Part shown: positions 54,582-63,557 of the stretch, in pieces
How the letters are laid out: each line of letters begins with the position of its first letter
Position numbering within the stretch: position 1 is the first letter of the stretch
Source of the DNA: an uncultured Alphaproteobacteria bacterium
GTDB lineage: Bacteria > Pseudomonadota > Alphaproteobacteria > UBA11222
NCBI GenBank assembly: GCA_947258435.1
Contig: CAMYID010000004.1
Coordinates: forward strand, 1-64,000
DNA: 64,000 nt
Reading direction: 5' to 3'
Notes under the pieces: model-generated
What the model was told of the DNA's origin: nothing
Database searches by the model: none
What the model saw: the letters and a program-made list of their open reading frames with translations, nothing else
Program-made: the position numbers and the translations under genes

Positions 54582-57101
54582 TTGCCCGAACCGCCCGCCA
54601 CCCGAACAGAAACAGCCGCAGCCTTGCTGGGGCTTGTATGGCGGCTGGCTTTTACCCGTGCGGTTATTTACTGGGAGCGGCTGTGGCGCGCATTCTGGCC
54701 GATTGCCGCGGGGTGGGGGATCTATCTCGCATTGGGGCTGTTCGGGCTGTGGGGGATGTTGCCCCACAGTCTGCATCTTGCGGCCTTTGCTGCACTGATC
54801 GGCTTGTCAGCCTGGCTGATCTGGCAAAGACATGCCGGGGTGCACTGGCCTCGCCCCAACGATGCCGAGCGCCGGCTTGAGCGTGAAAACGGCCTTGCCA
54901 ATCAGCCGCTGGCGGTACTTGGCGACCGGCTGTCACTCAATGCTGCTGACCCGATGGCGCAGCAATTATGGCGTCTGCATGTCGACCGGAATCTCGCGGC
55001 CATTCAGAAGTTACGTCTGCCGCTGCCGCGCCCGCAACTGGTTGAGATGGATCCATATGGCCTGCGTATGCTGGCCGGGATCATGCTGGTTGCGGCCTTG
55101 TTTGCGGCCGGTACAAACGGGGCCGGGCGATTATGGCATATCATATTGCCATTGCCGCATGCCGCCGCTTCAACGCCGCTGCAGGTTGAAGCCTGGGTGA
55201 CCGCGCCGGAATATACCGGGGTGCCACCACTGTTTCTGTCGGGCAGTGCGGCCAATCTGCTGGTCGATGACGGCCAGGTGCCGGCGGTCTTCGAGGTGCC
55301 GGTGAACAGCATTCTGTCTGTCAGAACATTTGGCGACGGGCAGGCGCCGCATATCATCTACCGCATGGTGCCGGGTTCGCGCGGTACCGCCGGCGAGACT
55401 GAGCTGGAGATCGACCTTACGACGATTGACAGGCGGAATTTCGCCGGTGATCTGCCGTTGAAATTTGCCGGATCGGTGGAATTACGGCACGGATTTAGCC
55501 AGGTTGCGCAATGGCCTTTCGGCATAATCCCCGATACGCCACCTGAAATTGGCTTTGCCGGCGATCTTGCGGTGACCGCGCAGCGGGCGCTGGAGATCCG
55601 CTTCGCATTTACCGATGATTATGGGGTCAGCGAAGTCTGGGCTGAATTCCGGCCCGAGGCAGGTTTTCCCGAAGCCGCAGGGGGGCTTGTTCAGCAATCA
55701 GATGAGGGGGCATTCCGGTTGCCGCTGCCCCTGTCCGCACCCGGACAAAAGAAAGCGCAGCAGCGCGCTATCGAGGATATGACGGCGCATCCATGGGCGG
55801 GTCTGCCGGTGCGGTTGCGGCTGGTTGCGCAGGATGCGGCGGGGCAAACAGGCTTTTCGGCAAGTCTGCCGATGGTTTTGCCGGAACGGATTTTCGAGAA
55901 TCCACTGGCGCGCGCGCTTGTTGAACAGCGCCGCAAGCTGATGCTGGGAACCGAGAAAAGCGATCAGGTCATCGCCGCGCTTGATGCGCTCAGTCTTTTC
56001 CCCGATTTGTTCATCGACGATTTGCGGATCTATGTCGGGATGCGGGTGGCGCGCTACCGGCTGGCGGAAATGCGCGATAAGCGGGCTGCTGCGGCGGATG
56101 TGTCGGATCTGCTGTGGGAGCTTGCGCTGCGGCTGGAGGATGGCGATGTTTCCCTGGCCGCGGACGAGTTGCGGTCGCTGCAGAAAGCGCTGCGTGAGGC
56201 GTTGCGTAACGGTGCGCCCGATACCGAGATCGCGGCGTTGATGTCACAGCTGCGCGAGGCGATTGACCGCTTCTTCCAGGCAATGGTCGATCAGGCAATC
56301 GAGGATGCGCAGGAAGGTATGCCCCCGCCCGGACAGGACCCCGATGCGGAGCAGGTGGAAACGGCCGATCTTCAGGCGCTGCTCGACAAGATCGAGCAAT
56401 TGGGAAAAGCTGGCGCGCGGGATGCGGCGCAAAGCCTGCTGAACGAACTGCAGTCGATCCTTGAGAATATGCAGATGAGTTTCGGGGGCGATCAGGCAGG
56501 GGAAGAGGCCCCCTATAATCAGGCGCTCGACGCACTTGCGGATTTGATGCGCAAGCAGCAGGCATTGCAGGACGAAACCTATCAGCAATCGCGGGCGGGC
56601 CAGTCGGGGGAAGGATCGCCGTCGGCCCAGGGTAAACCCGACAACCCGTCCCTGTCCGATCAGCAAGAGGCGCTGCGCGGTCAGCTCGATGCCCTGATGC
56701 GTCAGCTCGGGGCGGCGCAGGGGGAAGTGCCGCAATCCCTGGGACGGGCGGGTGAGGCAATGGAGGATGCGGCGGCGGCGCTGGGGCGTGGCGAACGGCA
56801 AGCCGCGCTCGATGAGCAGGTCGAAACACTTGAACAGCTGCGCGACGGGGCGGAGGCGATCGCCCAGTCCATGGCTCAGGAGCAGGAAGGCGGCGAAGGA
56901 GATTATGGCGAGACGCAGGACCCGCTGGGCCGCCAGTTACCCGCCGGCCAGAGCGAGCGTAGCGGCGCGGATGCGGTGCCGGAGGAATTCGACATAGAGC
57001 GCGCCCTTGAGCTGCGCAAGGAGCTGGAGCGGCGCGCAGGCGAGCGCCGTCGTCCGGCGGAGGAACTGAATTACATCGACCGCTTGCTTGATTTGTTCTG
57101 A
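54582..57101 (+). CDS. TIGR02302/DUF4175 membrane protein
   Basis: 839-aa protein. Two to four N-terminal transmembrane helices (about residues 40-80 and 155-180) precede a large periplasmic domain and a Gln/Glu/Ala-rich coiled C-terminal region. This is the alphaproteobacterial TIGR02302 family usually found downstream of lysA; function is unknown. The start is a TTG with only a short spacer after lysA. Confidence 0.82.
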   Translation: MPEPPATRTETAAALLGLVWRLAFTRAVIYWERLWRAFWPIAAGWGIYLALGLFGLWGMLPHSLHLAAFAALIGLSAWLIWQRHAGVHWPRPNDAERRLERENGLANQPLAVLGDRLSLNAADPMAQQLWRLHVDRNLAAIQKLRLPLPRPQLVEMDPYGLRMLAGIMLVAALFAAGTNGAGRLWHIILPLPHAAASTPLQVEAWVTAPEYTGVPPLFLSGSAANLLVDDGQVPAVFEVPVNSILSVRTFGDGQAPHIIYRMVPGSRGTAGETELEIDLTTIDRRNFAGDLPLKFAGSVELRHGFSQVAQWPFGIIPDTPPEIGFAGDLAVTAQRALEIRFAFTDDYGVSEVWAEFRPEAGFPEAAGGLVQQSDEGAFRLPLPLSAPGQKKAQQRAIEDMTAHPWAGLPVRLRLVAQDAAGQTGFSASLPMVLPERIFENPLARALVEQRRKLMLGTEKSDQVIAALDALSLFPDLFIDDLRIYVGMRVARYRLAEMRDKRAAAADVSDLLWELALRLEDGDVSLAADELRSLQKALREALRNGAPDTEIAALMSQLREAIDRFFQAMVDQAIEDAQEGMPPPGQDPDAEQVETADLQALLDKIEQLGKAGARDAAQSLLNELQSILENMQMSFGGDQAGEEAPYNQALDALADLMRKQQALQDETYQQSRAGQSGEGSPSAQGKPDNPSLSDQQEALRGQLDALMRQLGAAQGEVPQSLGRAGEAMEDAAAALGRGERQAALDEQVETLEQLRDGAEAIAQSMAQEQEGGEGDYGETQDPLGRQLPAGQSERSGADAVPEEFDIERALELRKELERRAGERRRPAEELNYIDRLLDLF

Positions 57102-57162
57102 GGCATAACCAGCCTGGCGATGCCGCTTGCCTGCTATACCGCCTGTTATGTTCAGGCGGGGA

Positions 57163-57525
57163 TCAGCCTGTCAGGGCCGACTCAACGGCATTGCCGATTT
57201 CTTCCATCGTAAACGGTTTCAGCACCACATCGTGGATAAGTTCGTCCAGATTATGCGCCCGCTGTCTTTCGGCCGCATAGCCCGTCATCATCAGAATCCG
57301 CATTTCAGGATCCTGCCGGGAGGCTTTCAGGGACAGTGCAATGCCGTCGACGATCGGCATGACGATATCCGTCAGAAGCAGATCGAAGCGGTCCTGTTGC
57401 AGGGCTGACAAGGCTTGTGATCCGTCTGCGACAGCCTGCACATCATGGCCGCGGCTGCGAAGGGAAAGTGCAAGCAGGTCTCTGACTGAATGTTCGTCTT
57501 CGGCCACAAGTATTTTGGCCATCTT
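57163..57525 (-). CDS. CpdR-like single-domain response regulator
   Basis: 120-aa receiver domain with no output domain. It starts MAKILVAEDE and has the phosphoacceptor D52 in LLLTDIVMP and a Lys in VVLKPF. In Caulobacter CpdR directs ClpXP to degrade CtrA when unphosphorylated. I trimmed a longer frame to the ATG at 57525 with an AAAGG ribosome-binding site. Assignment as CpdR rather than another receiver rests on similarity and length. Confidence 0.78.
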   Translation of the reverse strand, partial: KMAKILVAEDEHSVRDLLALSLRSRGHDVQAVADGSQALSALQQDRFDLLLTDIVMPIVDGIALSLKASRQDPEMRILMMTGYAAERQRAHNLDELIHDVVLKPFTMEEIGNAVESALTG

Positions 57526-57673
57526 CGTACCTTTCGCCTGATAAACGGATCGGCCCGTTTCGATCATCCCCTTGCCCGACGCCAAGCTATCGCTCAACTA
57601 TTAATGACTGGTTAACGGCAAGATTCCGTTTACTGTTTTTGTTGGGAATTTTGTGTGCCACGCGCTTTTCGCC

Positions 57674-58351
57674 CTATCGGGGCGTGTCTGTCAGTGTGAC
57701 TTCCAGTTTCTCTGCGTTTGCGGGCAGTTGGCTACGCGCGGTTGTGAATGCGATTTCACCTTCGGCGGGCACGCTGCCCGCTTCGGTGCGGTGACGCCAC
57801 TGATAGACGATATTGCCTTGTGCATCGCGCAGTATGACGCGTATTTCAGGTAGTTGCAGCGTGGTTGAGCTTTCATTGACAACTTTGCCCGAAACTTCAA
57901 GAAAGCTGATGCCATCCCTGTCTTTCCGCGCAAAACTGACCCCGACAAGCTTCAGGGCATGCTCGTTAAGAGCAATGCCCAAAGTATCGTAGAGCTTGGC
58001 AGCCGGTGGCCAGCTCGCGACAATTGCCGCCCGGAACAGATAGCCGCCCAAAGTGATCGCCGCGACGAAGCTGAGCAGACCGAACCAGGGCAGCGCGGCG
58101 CGCAAACGGCTGCGTTTTGTGGGAATGGCCGGCAAATTCGCGCCGGCACGCAGGGGTTGCGGTTTGCGGCGTGCGGCGGCAGCCTGTGCGTCGTCGATTG
58201 CCAGTGATTTAGGCAGATCGAGCGGTGGTTCCTGAAACCAGACATGCAGGCATTTGGCGCAACGGACATGCCGGCCTTCCCGGCCAACCGCTGCCGGGTC
58301 GACCAGAAAACGCGTCGCACATGCTGAACAGGTTAGTATCATTCGCCGCAA
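57674..58351 (-). CDS. MJ0042-type zinc-ribbon membrane protein
   Basis: 225-aa protein. The N-terminus carries an MJ0042 zinc ribbon (CSACATRF ... VRCAKCLHVW, two CxxC pairs). A Pro/basic linker, one transmembrane helix (about residues 95-115, WFGLLSFVAAITLGGYLF) and a DUF3426-like C-terminal domain follow. It is divergent from ftsE. Function unknown. Confidence 0.82.
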   Translation of the reverse strand: MRRMILTCSACATRFLVDPAAVGREGRHVRCAKCLHVWFQEPPLDLPKSLAIDDAQAAAARRKPQPLRAGANLPAIPTKRSRLRAALPWFGLLSFVAAITLGGYLFRAAIVASWPPAAKLYDTLGIALNEHALKLVGVSFARKDRDGISFLEVSGKVVNESSTTLQLPEIRVILRDAQGNIVYQWRHRTEAGSVPAEGEIAFTTARSQLPANAEKLEVTLTDTPR

Positions 58352-58456
58352 GGTCCCTCATTGGACGGCTTATATAGGCCGTCACATGTCGCAAAGGCAA
58401 GAATCGCGCGCCAAAAGCTATTATGCTGTTGGTGAAGATTCGCCGAAAGGAATTTG

Positions 58457-59158
58457 ATGATACAGGTCGAAAATGTCGATCTCGCCTATCCGGGCGGTCC
58501 TGTTGTACTTCGGGGGCTGAACTTTCAGCTCGCTGCGGGGAGTTTTCATTTCCTGACCGGTAAATCGGGTGCGGGAAAGACCACTTTGCTGCGTGCGCTG
58601 TATCTCGACCATCGGCCCGAAAGGGGGGCGATCCGGATGTTCGGTGAAGATATCGCAACGCTGCCCCATGAGGCGCTGCCTGCCTTGCGTCGCCGTATCG
58701 GTGTTGTGTTTCAGGATTTTCGGCTGCTCGATCATCTGACGGTGGCGCAGAATGTCGGTCTGCCGCTGACGGTCGCGGGTATCGAGCCTGACAGGCGCGA
58801 CAAGAATGTGGCGGAGCTGCTCGACTGGGTGGGACTTGGCGATAAATCGGGCAGCTATCCGCCGCGCCTGTCTGGCGGAGAGAAGCAGCAGGTTGCCATT
58901 GCCAGAGCGGTGATCGGCAATCCCCGTATCGTGCTTGCGGATGAGCCGACCGGTAATGTGGATTCGGATATCGGCGGGCGGCTCATGTGGTTGCTGGCGC
59001 AGCTTAACAGGCAGGGGACGACCCTTGTCATTGCGACCCATGACCAGACATTGCTGCGTGATTATGCCGCACAGGCGGGGGTGTTGCATCTGGACGGGAC
59101 AGGTGGGGTCGTGCAGCAGTCTTCGGCGCCCGTGCAAATGCCGCATACGGGATCCTGA
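58457..59158 (+). CDS. ftsE: Cell-division ABC transporter ATPase FtsE
   Basis: 233-aa ABC ATPase. Walker A GKSGAGKT is at residues 35-42, LSGGE at 138-142 and Walker B LADEPTG at 161-167. With FtsX it controls periplasmic peptidoglycan hydrolases at the division site. The ATG at 58457, with AAAGGAA, was preferred over an upstream TTG. Confidence 0.95.
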   Translation: MIQVENVDLAYPGGPVVLRGLNFQLAAGSFHFLTGKSGAGKTTLLRALYLDHRPERGAIRMFGEDIATLPHEALPALRRRIGVVFQDFRLLDHLTVAQNVGLPLTVAGIEPDRRDKNVAELLDWVGLGDKSGSYPPRLSGGEKQQVAIARAVIGNPRIVLADEPTGNVDSDIGGRLMWLLAQLNRQGTTLVIATHDQTLLRDYAAQAGVLHLDGTGGVVQQSSAPVQMPHTGS

Positions 59159-59167
59159 GGTGAATTG

Positions 59168-60031
59168 ATGTTTCTGCGTTCGGCTATCCTGCCCAAACAG
59201 ATGCTTGGCGATCGCGCGCTGCCGCTTGTCATCGCGGTCAATGTGTTCCTGGCGGGGCTGACCATTCTGGTTGCTGTCACGGTGATCGGCATGGTTGACC
59301 GTTGGTCCGGGGATGTGGCGCGGCTTGCGTCGGTTCAACTGCCGCCTGCGGGTAACAGCCTCGGCCAGGCGGAAGCTGTTTTGGCCCTGCTTGACGACGA
59401 ACCCGACATCGTTCGGGCGCAAAGACTTGATGAAAAAGCCGTCTCCGAACTGCTTGCGCCCTGGCTTGGCCGTGGCAATGTGGTGGGCGATTTGCCAATT
59501 CCGCAGATCATCGATATCGAATTGGCCCCGCAGGCTGACGTGGCGGCCCTGCGTGCGCGGCTCGAAGCGGCCGTTCCGGGTATCGTGGTGGACGACCATG
59601 CGGACTGGCAGGCCAAAACCACGCGTATTCGTCTGCTTGTCTATTATGCGGCGGGGAGTGTAATTCTGCTGATCATCCTGGCGGGTATCATCATGATCGT
59701 GTTCACCACGCGGGCCAATTTGCGCGATCATCGTCACCTTGTCGAAACGATGCATCTGATCGGTGCAACCGATGCCTTTACCGCATTGCAGTTTCAGAAG
59801 CATTTCCTCGATTTGGGAATCCGGGGCGGTCTGCTTGGTGCTGTGCCTGTCCTTGCCGTGACATACGGGCTTGCAAGGCTGGCGGAATATCAACCGGATC
59901 TGTGGCTGCCGGGCAATGGAGTGCCGCTGACAAGCTACACCGTGCTCATATTGCCGCCGGTCATCGCGGCGCTTTTGACCATGGCCACCGCCCGTATTGC
60001 GGTATTGCGCATTTTGCGGCAAATGAATTAG
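59168..60031 (+). CDS. ftsX: Cell-division ABC permease FtsX
   Basis: 287-aa membrane protein with an N-terminal helix (LVIAVNVFLAGLTILVAVTVIG), a periplasmic domain and three further C-terminal helices (for example SVILLIILAGIIMIVF). It is the permease partner of FtsE. I chose the ATG at 59168 next to a TTG. It is followed closely by plsC. Confidence 0.93.
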   Translation: MFLRSAILPKQMLGDRALPLVIAVNVFLAGLTILVAVTVIGMVDRWSGDVARLASVQLPPAGNSLGQAEAVLALLDDEPDIVRAQRLDEKAVSELLAPWLGRGNVVGDLPIPQIIDIELAPQADVAALRARLEAAVPGIVVDDHADWQAKTTRIRLLVYYAAGSVILLIILAGIIMIVFTTRANLRDHRHLVETMHLIGATDAFTALQFQKHFLDLGIRGGLLGAVPVLAVTYGLARLAEYQPDLWLPGNGVPLTSYTVLILPPVIAALLTMATARIAVLRILRQMN

Positions 60032-60057
60032 ACGCGCGGTGCGCGGGGAGGCGGTTT

Positions 60058-60822
60058 GTGCTCTATATCCGTTCGATAATCTTCAATATTTATCTTTATC
60101 TGCTGACAGTGCTGCTGGCGGTGGTTGGGCTGCCTGTTCTGCTGCTGCCGCAGCGGGCCGTAACCTGCGTGCTGCGGCTCTGGGCGCGGCTTGTGAATTG
60201 GGGGTTGCGGGGCATATGCAATATTCGGGTTGAAATCCGTGGCCGCGACCAACTGCCTGCCGGGGCGGTGCTGATTGCAGCCAAGCATCAGTCCATGTGG
60301 GATACGATCATATTTTTCGATTTGCTGCCCGATATCGTCTATGTGCTGAAGAAAGAGCTCGCCTATATCCCGCTTTATGGCTGGTTTGCGGTGCGTGCCG
60401 GCATGATCCGGGTCGATCGCGAAGCCCATGCGAAAGCGCTGCGCCATCTGGTGAAACAGGCGCGGGCGAAAGCCGCCCAGGGGCGCCCCATCCTGATCTT
60501 TCCCGAAGGTACCCGCGTCGCGCCGGGGGCGCATATTGGCTACAAACCCGGTATTGCGGCTTTGTATAGCCAGCTCGATATCCCTTGTGTGCCGGTGGCG
60601 GTAAATTCAGGCTTGTTCTGGCCGCGCCGTCGTTTCCTGCGGCAACCCGGAACGATCGTGCTGGAGTTTCTGCCGCCGATCCCCCCCGGGCTCAAGCGGC
60701 GCGAATTCATGCCACGGCTTGAAACCATACTTGAGGGGGCAAGCAATGCACTGGTTCTGGAAGCGGGCGGCACGGTTGCTGCGGCGCCGGTACCTGCCCC
60801 CTGCGCGGCGGTGAACCCGTGA
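60058..60822 (+). CDS. plsC: 1-acyl-sn-glycerol-3-phosphate acyltransferase PlsC
   Basis: 254-aa acyltransferase. An N-terminal transmembrane helix precedes the HX4D motif (KHQSMWDT) and the glycerol-phosphate-binding FPEGTR motif. It makes phosphatidic acid. The start is GTG at 60058 with a GGGGAGG ribosome-binding site. It lies in an apparent ftsE-ftsX-plsC operon. Confidence 0.93.
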   Translation: MLYIRSIIFNIYLYLLTVLLAVVGLPVLLLPQRAVTCVLRLWARLVNWGLRGICNIRVEIRGRDQLPAGAVLIAAKHQSMWDTIIFFDLLPDIVYVLKKELAYIPLYGWFAVRAGMIRVDREAHAKALRHLVKQARAKAAQGRPILIFPEGTRVAPGAHIGYKPGIAALYSQLDIPCVPVAVNSGLFWPRRRFLRQPGTIVLEFLPPIPPGLKRREFMPRLETILEGASNALVLEAGGTVAAAPVPAPCAAVNP

Positions 60823-60923
60823 GCCGCTAATATTTGCAGCGGGGCTGATTGGCTGAATTTACCGAAACTGACCGCAAGCGGCGGTTCGGTATAGATTGAT
60901 TGACGGGTTTGACCAACTGCATG

Positions 60924-60938
60924 GAACAAAAATAGAAC
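60924..60938 (+). promoter_or_regulatory. Alphaproteobacterial LexA box upstream of nrdJ
   Basis: GAAC-AAAAATA-GAAC matches the direct-repeat SOS box of Alphaproteobacteria. It lies about 150 bases upstream of the class II ribonucleotide reductase, in a 241-base gap that otherwise shows no gene and no cobalamin riboswitch B12-box. Confidence 0.65.
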
Positions 60939-61063
60939 AATTTTCTTGAGCGGTGTATGGAATCGGCGTTATCCTGCCTGCCCGATATTTGCACCCGATT
61001 GTTTCTGGCAATGCGACCTTGTTGTCATGACCGGGGGGTGGCGGGTGATGATAACTAGTCTGA

Positions 61064-63406
61064 ATGGGGAAAATGGATCCTGCGATGCCCGTGCCAAGTG
61101 AAATTTCGCAACAGATCTGGGATATGAAATACCGCCTGAAGCAGCCTGACGGGACGCCGGTGGATCAGGATATGGATGCGACGTGGCGGCGCGTCGCCGC
61201 GGCGTTGGCCGCGCCCGAGGCGGCGGCACAGCAGGGGCTTTGGGCAGACCGGTTTTTTACTGCCATGTCGGCGCAGAAGTTCCTGCCCGCGGGCCGTATC
61301 ATCGCGGGGGCGGGGACGGATCGGAACGTGACCCTGTTCAACTGCTTTGTGATGGGCACGATCCCTGACGATATGGGGGGTATTTTTGACCATCTGAAGG
61401 AAGCGGCGCTCACCATGCAGCAGGGGGGTGGCATCGGTTATGATTTCTCCACCCTGCGGCCCAAGGGGGCACCTGTGCACGGTGTGGGGGCCGATGCGTC
61501 CGGGGCGGTCAGCTTCATGGATGTCTGGGATGCGATGTGCCGGACGATTATGTCGGCAGGCGCGCGGCGCGGTGCGATGATGGCGACCATGCGCTGCGAT
61601 CACCCCGATATTGAGGAATTCATCGCCGCCAAACGCGCGGCAGGGCGGCTGCGGATGTTCAATCTGTCGGTGCTTGTAAGCGATGCCTTCATGGCGGCGT
61701 TGCGTGCCGATCAGGACTGGCCGCTGCGTTTTGCCGGCAAGGTATGGAAGACAGTTTCCGCGCGCGAATTATGGCACAGCATTATGCGCGCGACCTATGA
61801 TTATGCCGAGCCCGGCGTGATTTTCATCGACCGCATCAATGCGCGCAACAATCTTTATTATTGCGAGGATATTGCCGCCACTAATCCGTGTGGGGAGCAG
61901 CCCTTGCCGCCCTATGGGGCCTGTCTGCTCGGTTCTGTCAATCTGGCGCGTCTTGTGCGTGACCCTTTCGGTGACGCGGCTCGTATCGATAGTGAAGAGC
62001 TGGCGGATATAACCCGGCTTGCGGTCCGTGCGCTCGATAATGTGATCGATATTTCCCGCTTTCCGCTACCTGCCCAGCGGCATGAGGCGCAGGCCAAGCG
62101 GCGTATCGGCCTTGGGGTCACCGGGCTTGGGGATGCGTTCATCATGTGCAGGGCGCGTTATGGGGAAGCCGCCTCTGTCGGCCTGTGTCGCGAATGGATG
62201 GCGGTAATTCAGACGGCGGCCTATGAAGCCTCCGCCGCGCTGGCGGCGGAGAAGGGAAGTTTTGCGCTGTTTGACGCGGATAAATATCTCGCCGGGGAGA
62301 CGGTGGCGGGACTGCCCGCTGCGGTGCGTGACAGTATTGCAGAAAACGGCATGCGTAATGCGCTTGTCACCTCGATTGCGCCAACCGGTACAATTTCTCT
62401 GCTTGCGGACAATGTCTCAAGCGGGCTTGAGCCGGTTTTCAGCTATACTTACCGACGCCGGATATTATTGCCCGATGGGCGCCATGAGGAGCAGACGGTC
62501 AGCGATTATGCCTATCGCTGCTATCGCGCGAAATTCGGTGAAACCAGCACGCTGCCCGATTACTTCGTCAATGCCATGGAATTGACGCCCGCGGCGCATC
62601 TGGCGATTCAGGCGGCGGCACAGGATTATATCGACAGCTCGATCTCCAAAACGATCAACTGCCCCGAAGATATCGGTTTCGAGGCGTTTCAGTCGGTCTA
62701 TAGCGAAGCTTATGATACGGGCTGCAAGGGCTGCACAACCTATCGCCCGAATGAGATTACGGGCACCGTGCTGTCGGTCGAGGCGGATCCCCCACCCGCG
62801 CCGGCGGCCGAACTGTCCGCAGATCTGGCGGGCGGCGCGCCGCTGGTGCCGGCCGATGATGGCGTCGTCTATATGACCGAGCCGCTCGACCGCCCCGGTG
62901 TGCTGCAGGGGCAGACCTATAAGGTGCGGTGGCCTGATTCCGATCACGCGATTTACATCACGATCAATGATGTGATGCAGGATGGCCGGCGGCGACCGTT
63001 CGAGATTTTTATCAACTCGAAAAACATGGAACATTTCGCCTGGACGGTGGCGTTGACGCGGATGATCAGCGCGGTGTTCCGGCGGGGCGGCGATGTCTCC
63101 TTCGTGGTGGAGGAGCTGAAGGCCGTCTTCGATCCGCGTGGTGGTCACTGGATGAAGGGGAAATATATCCCCTCCCTGCTTGCTGCGATCGGCGGTGTGA
63201 TTGAGCAGCATATGATTGAGATCGGCTTTATCAGCGTCCCCACGGATAATGACGCGGTCGAGCAGCCGGTCCGCGCCGTAGCTGGCGAAGATGCGGTGCG
63301 TGACGCCGTGAAGTTGCGCCCCTGTCCCAAATGCGGTGCGCCCACTCTCATCCGCAGCGAAGGCTGCGATAGCTGCCTCAGCTGCGATTATTCCCGCTGC
63401 GGATAG
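61064..63406 (+). CDS. nrdJ: Vitamin B12-dependent (class II) ribonucleotide reductase
   Basis: 780-aa adenosylcobalamin-dependent ribonucleotide reductase. Conserved active-site motifs include NCFVMG (residues 93-98), NPCGEQPLPPYGACLLGSVNL (from 274), a TSIAPTGT loop and a TSCPD-type C-terminal domain, followed by a zinc ribbon (CPKCGAP...CDSCLSCDYSRC). It makes deoxynucleotides without oxygen or an NrdB partner. Three start codons lie within 24 bases (61064, 61073, 61085); the second has GGGGA in front. A LexA box lies upstream. Confidence 0.94.
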   Translation: MGKMDPAMPVPSEISQQIWDMKYRLKQPDGTPVDQDMDATWRRVAAALAAPEAAAQQGLWADRFFTAMSAQKFLPAGRIIAGAGTDRNVTLFNCFVMGTIPDDMGGIFDHLKEAALTMQQGGGIGYDFSTLRPKGAPVHGVGADASGAVSFMDVWDAMCRTIMSAGARRGAMMATMRCDHPDIEEFIAAKRAAGRLRMFNLSVLVSDAFMAALRADQDWPLRFAGKVWKTVSARELWHSIMRATYDYAEPGVIFIDRINARNNLYYCEDIAATNPCGEQPLPPYGACLLGSVNLARLVRDPFGDAARIDSEELADITRLAVRALDNVIDISRFPLPAQRHEAQAKRRIGLGVTGLGDAFIMCRARYGEAASVGLCREWMAVIQTAAYEASAALAAEKGSFALFDADKYLAGETVAGLPAAVRDSIAENGMRNALVTSIAPTGTISLLADNVSSGLEPVFSYTYRRRILLPDGRHEEQTVSDYAYRCYRAKFGETSTLPDYFVNAMELTPAAHLAIQAAAQDYIDSSISKTINCPEDIGFEAFQSVYSEAYDTGCKGCTTYRPNEITGTVLSVEADPPPAPAAELSADLAGGAPLVPADDGVVYMTEPLDRPGVLQGQTYKVRWPDSDHAIYITINDVMQDGRRRPFEIFINSKNMEHFAWTVALTRMISAVFRRGGDVSFVVEELKAVFDPRGGHWMKGKYIPSLLAAIGGVIEQHMIEIGFISVPTDNDAVEQPVRAVAGEDAVRDAVKLRPCPKCGAPTLIRSEGCDSCLSCDYSRCG

Positions 63407-63557
63407 CCGCGGTTTTCTCTTCATTGCGCCTTATGCCAGCTTGACAACGGCATAAAAAACAAAGTTATTGTGTAGATTGGTGGCGTGTTCAGCAATCTGC
63501 GCAGTTGCCGGCCGGAATGTCCGCAGTGGGTCTTTCGATATATTCGTGGCGACGGGA

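Noticed and set aside
58421-60022. 533-aa minus-strand frame antisense to ftsE and ftsX
   Set aside because: Spans two well-supported genes and shows no domain.
60823-61063. Cobalamin riboswitch upstream of nrdJ
   Set aside because: No B12-box or matching fold was visible; the only clear signal is the LexA box.
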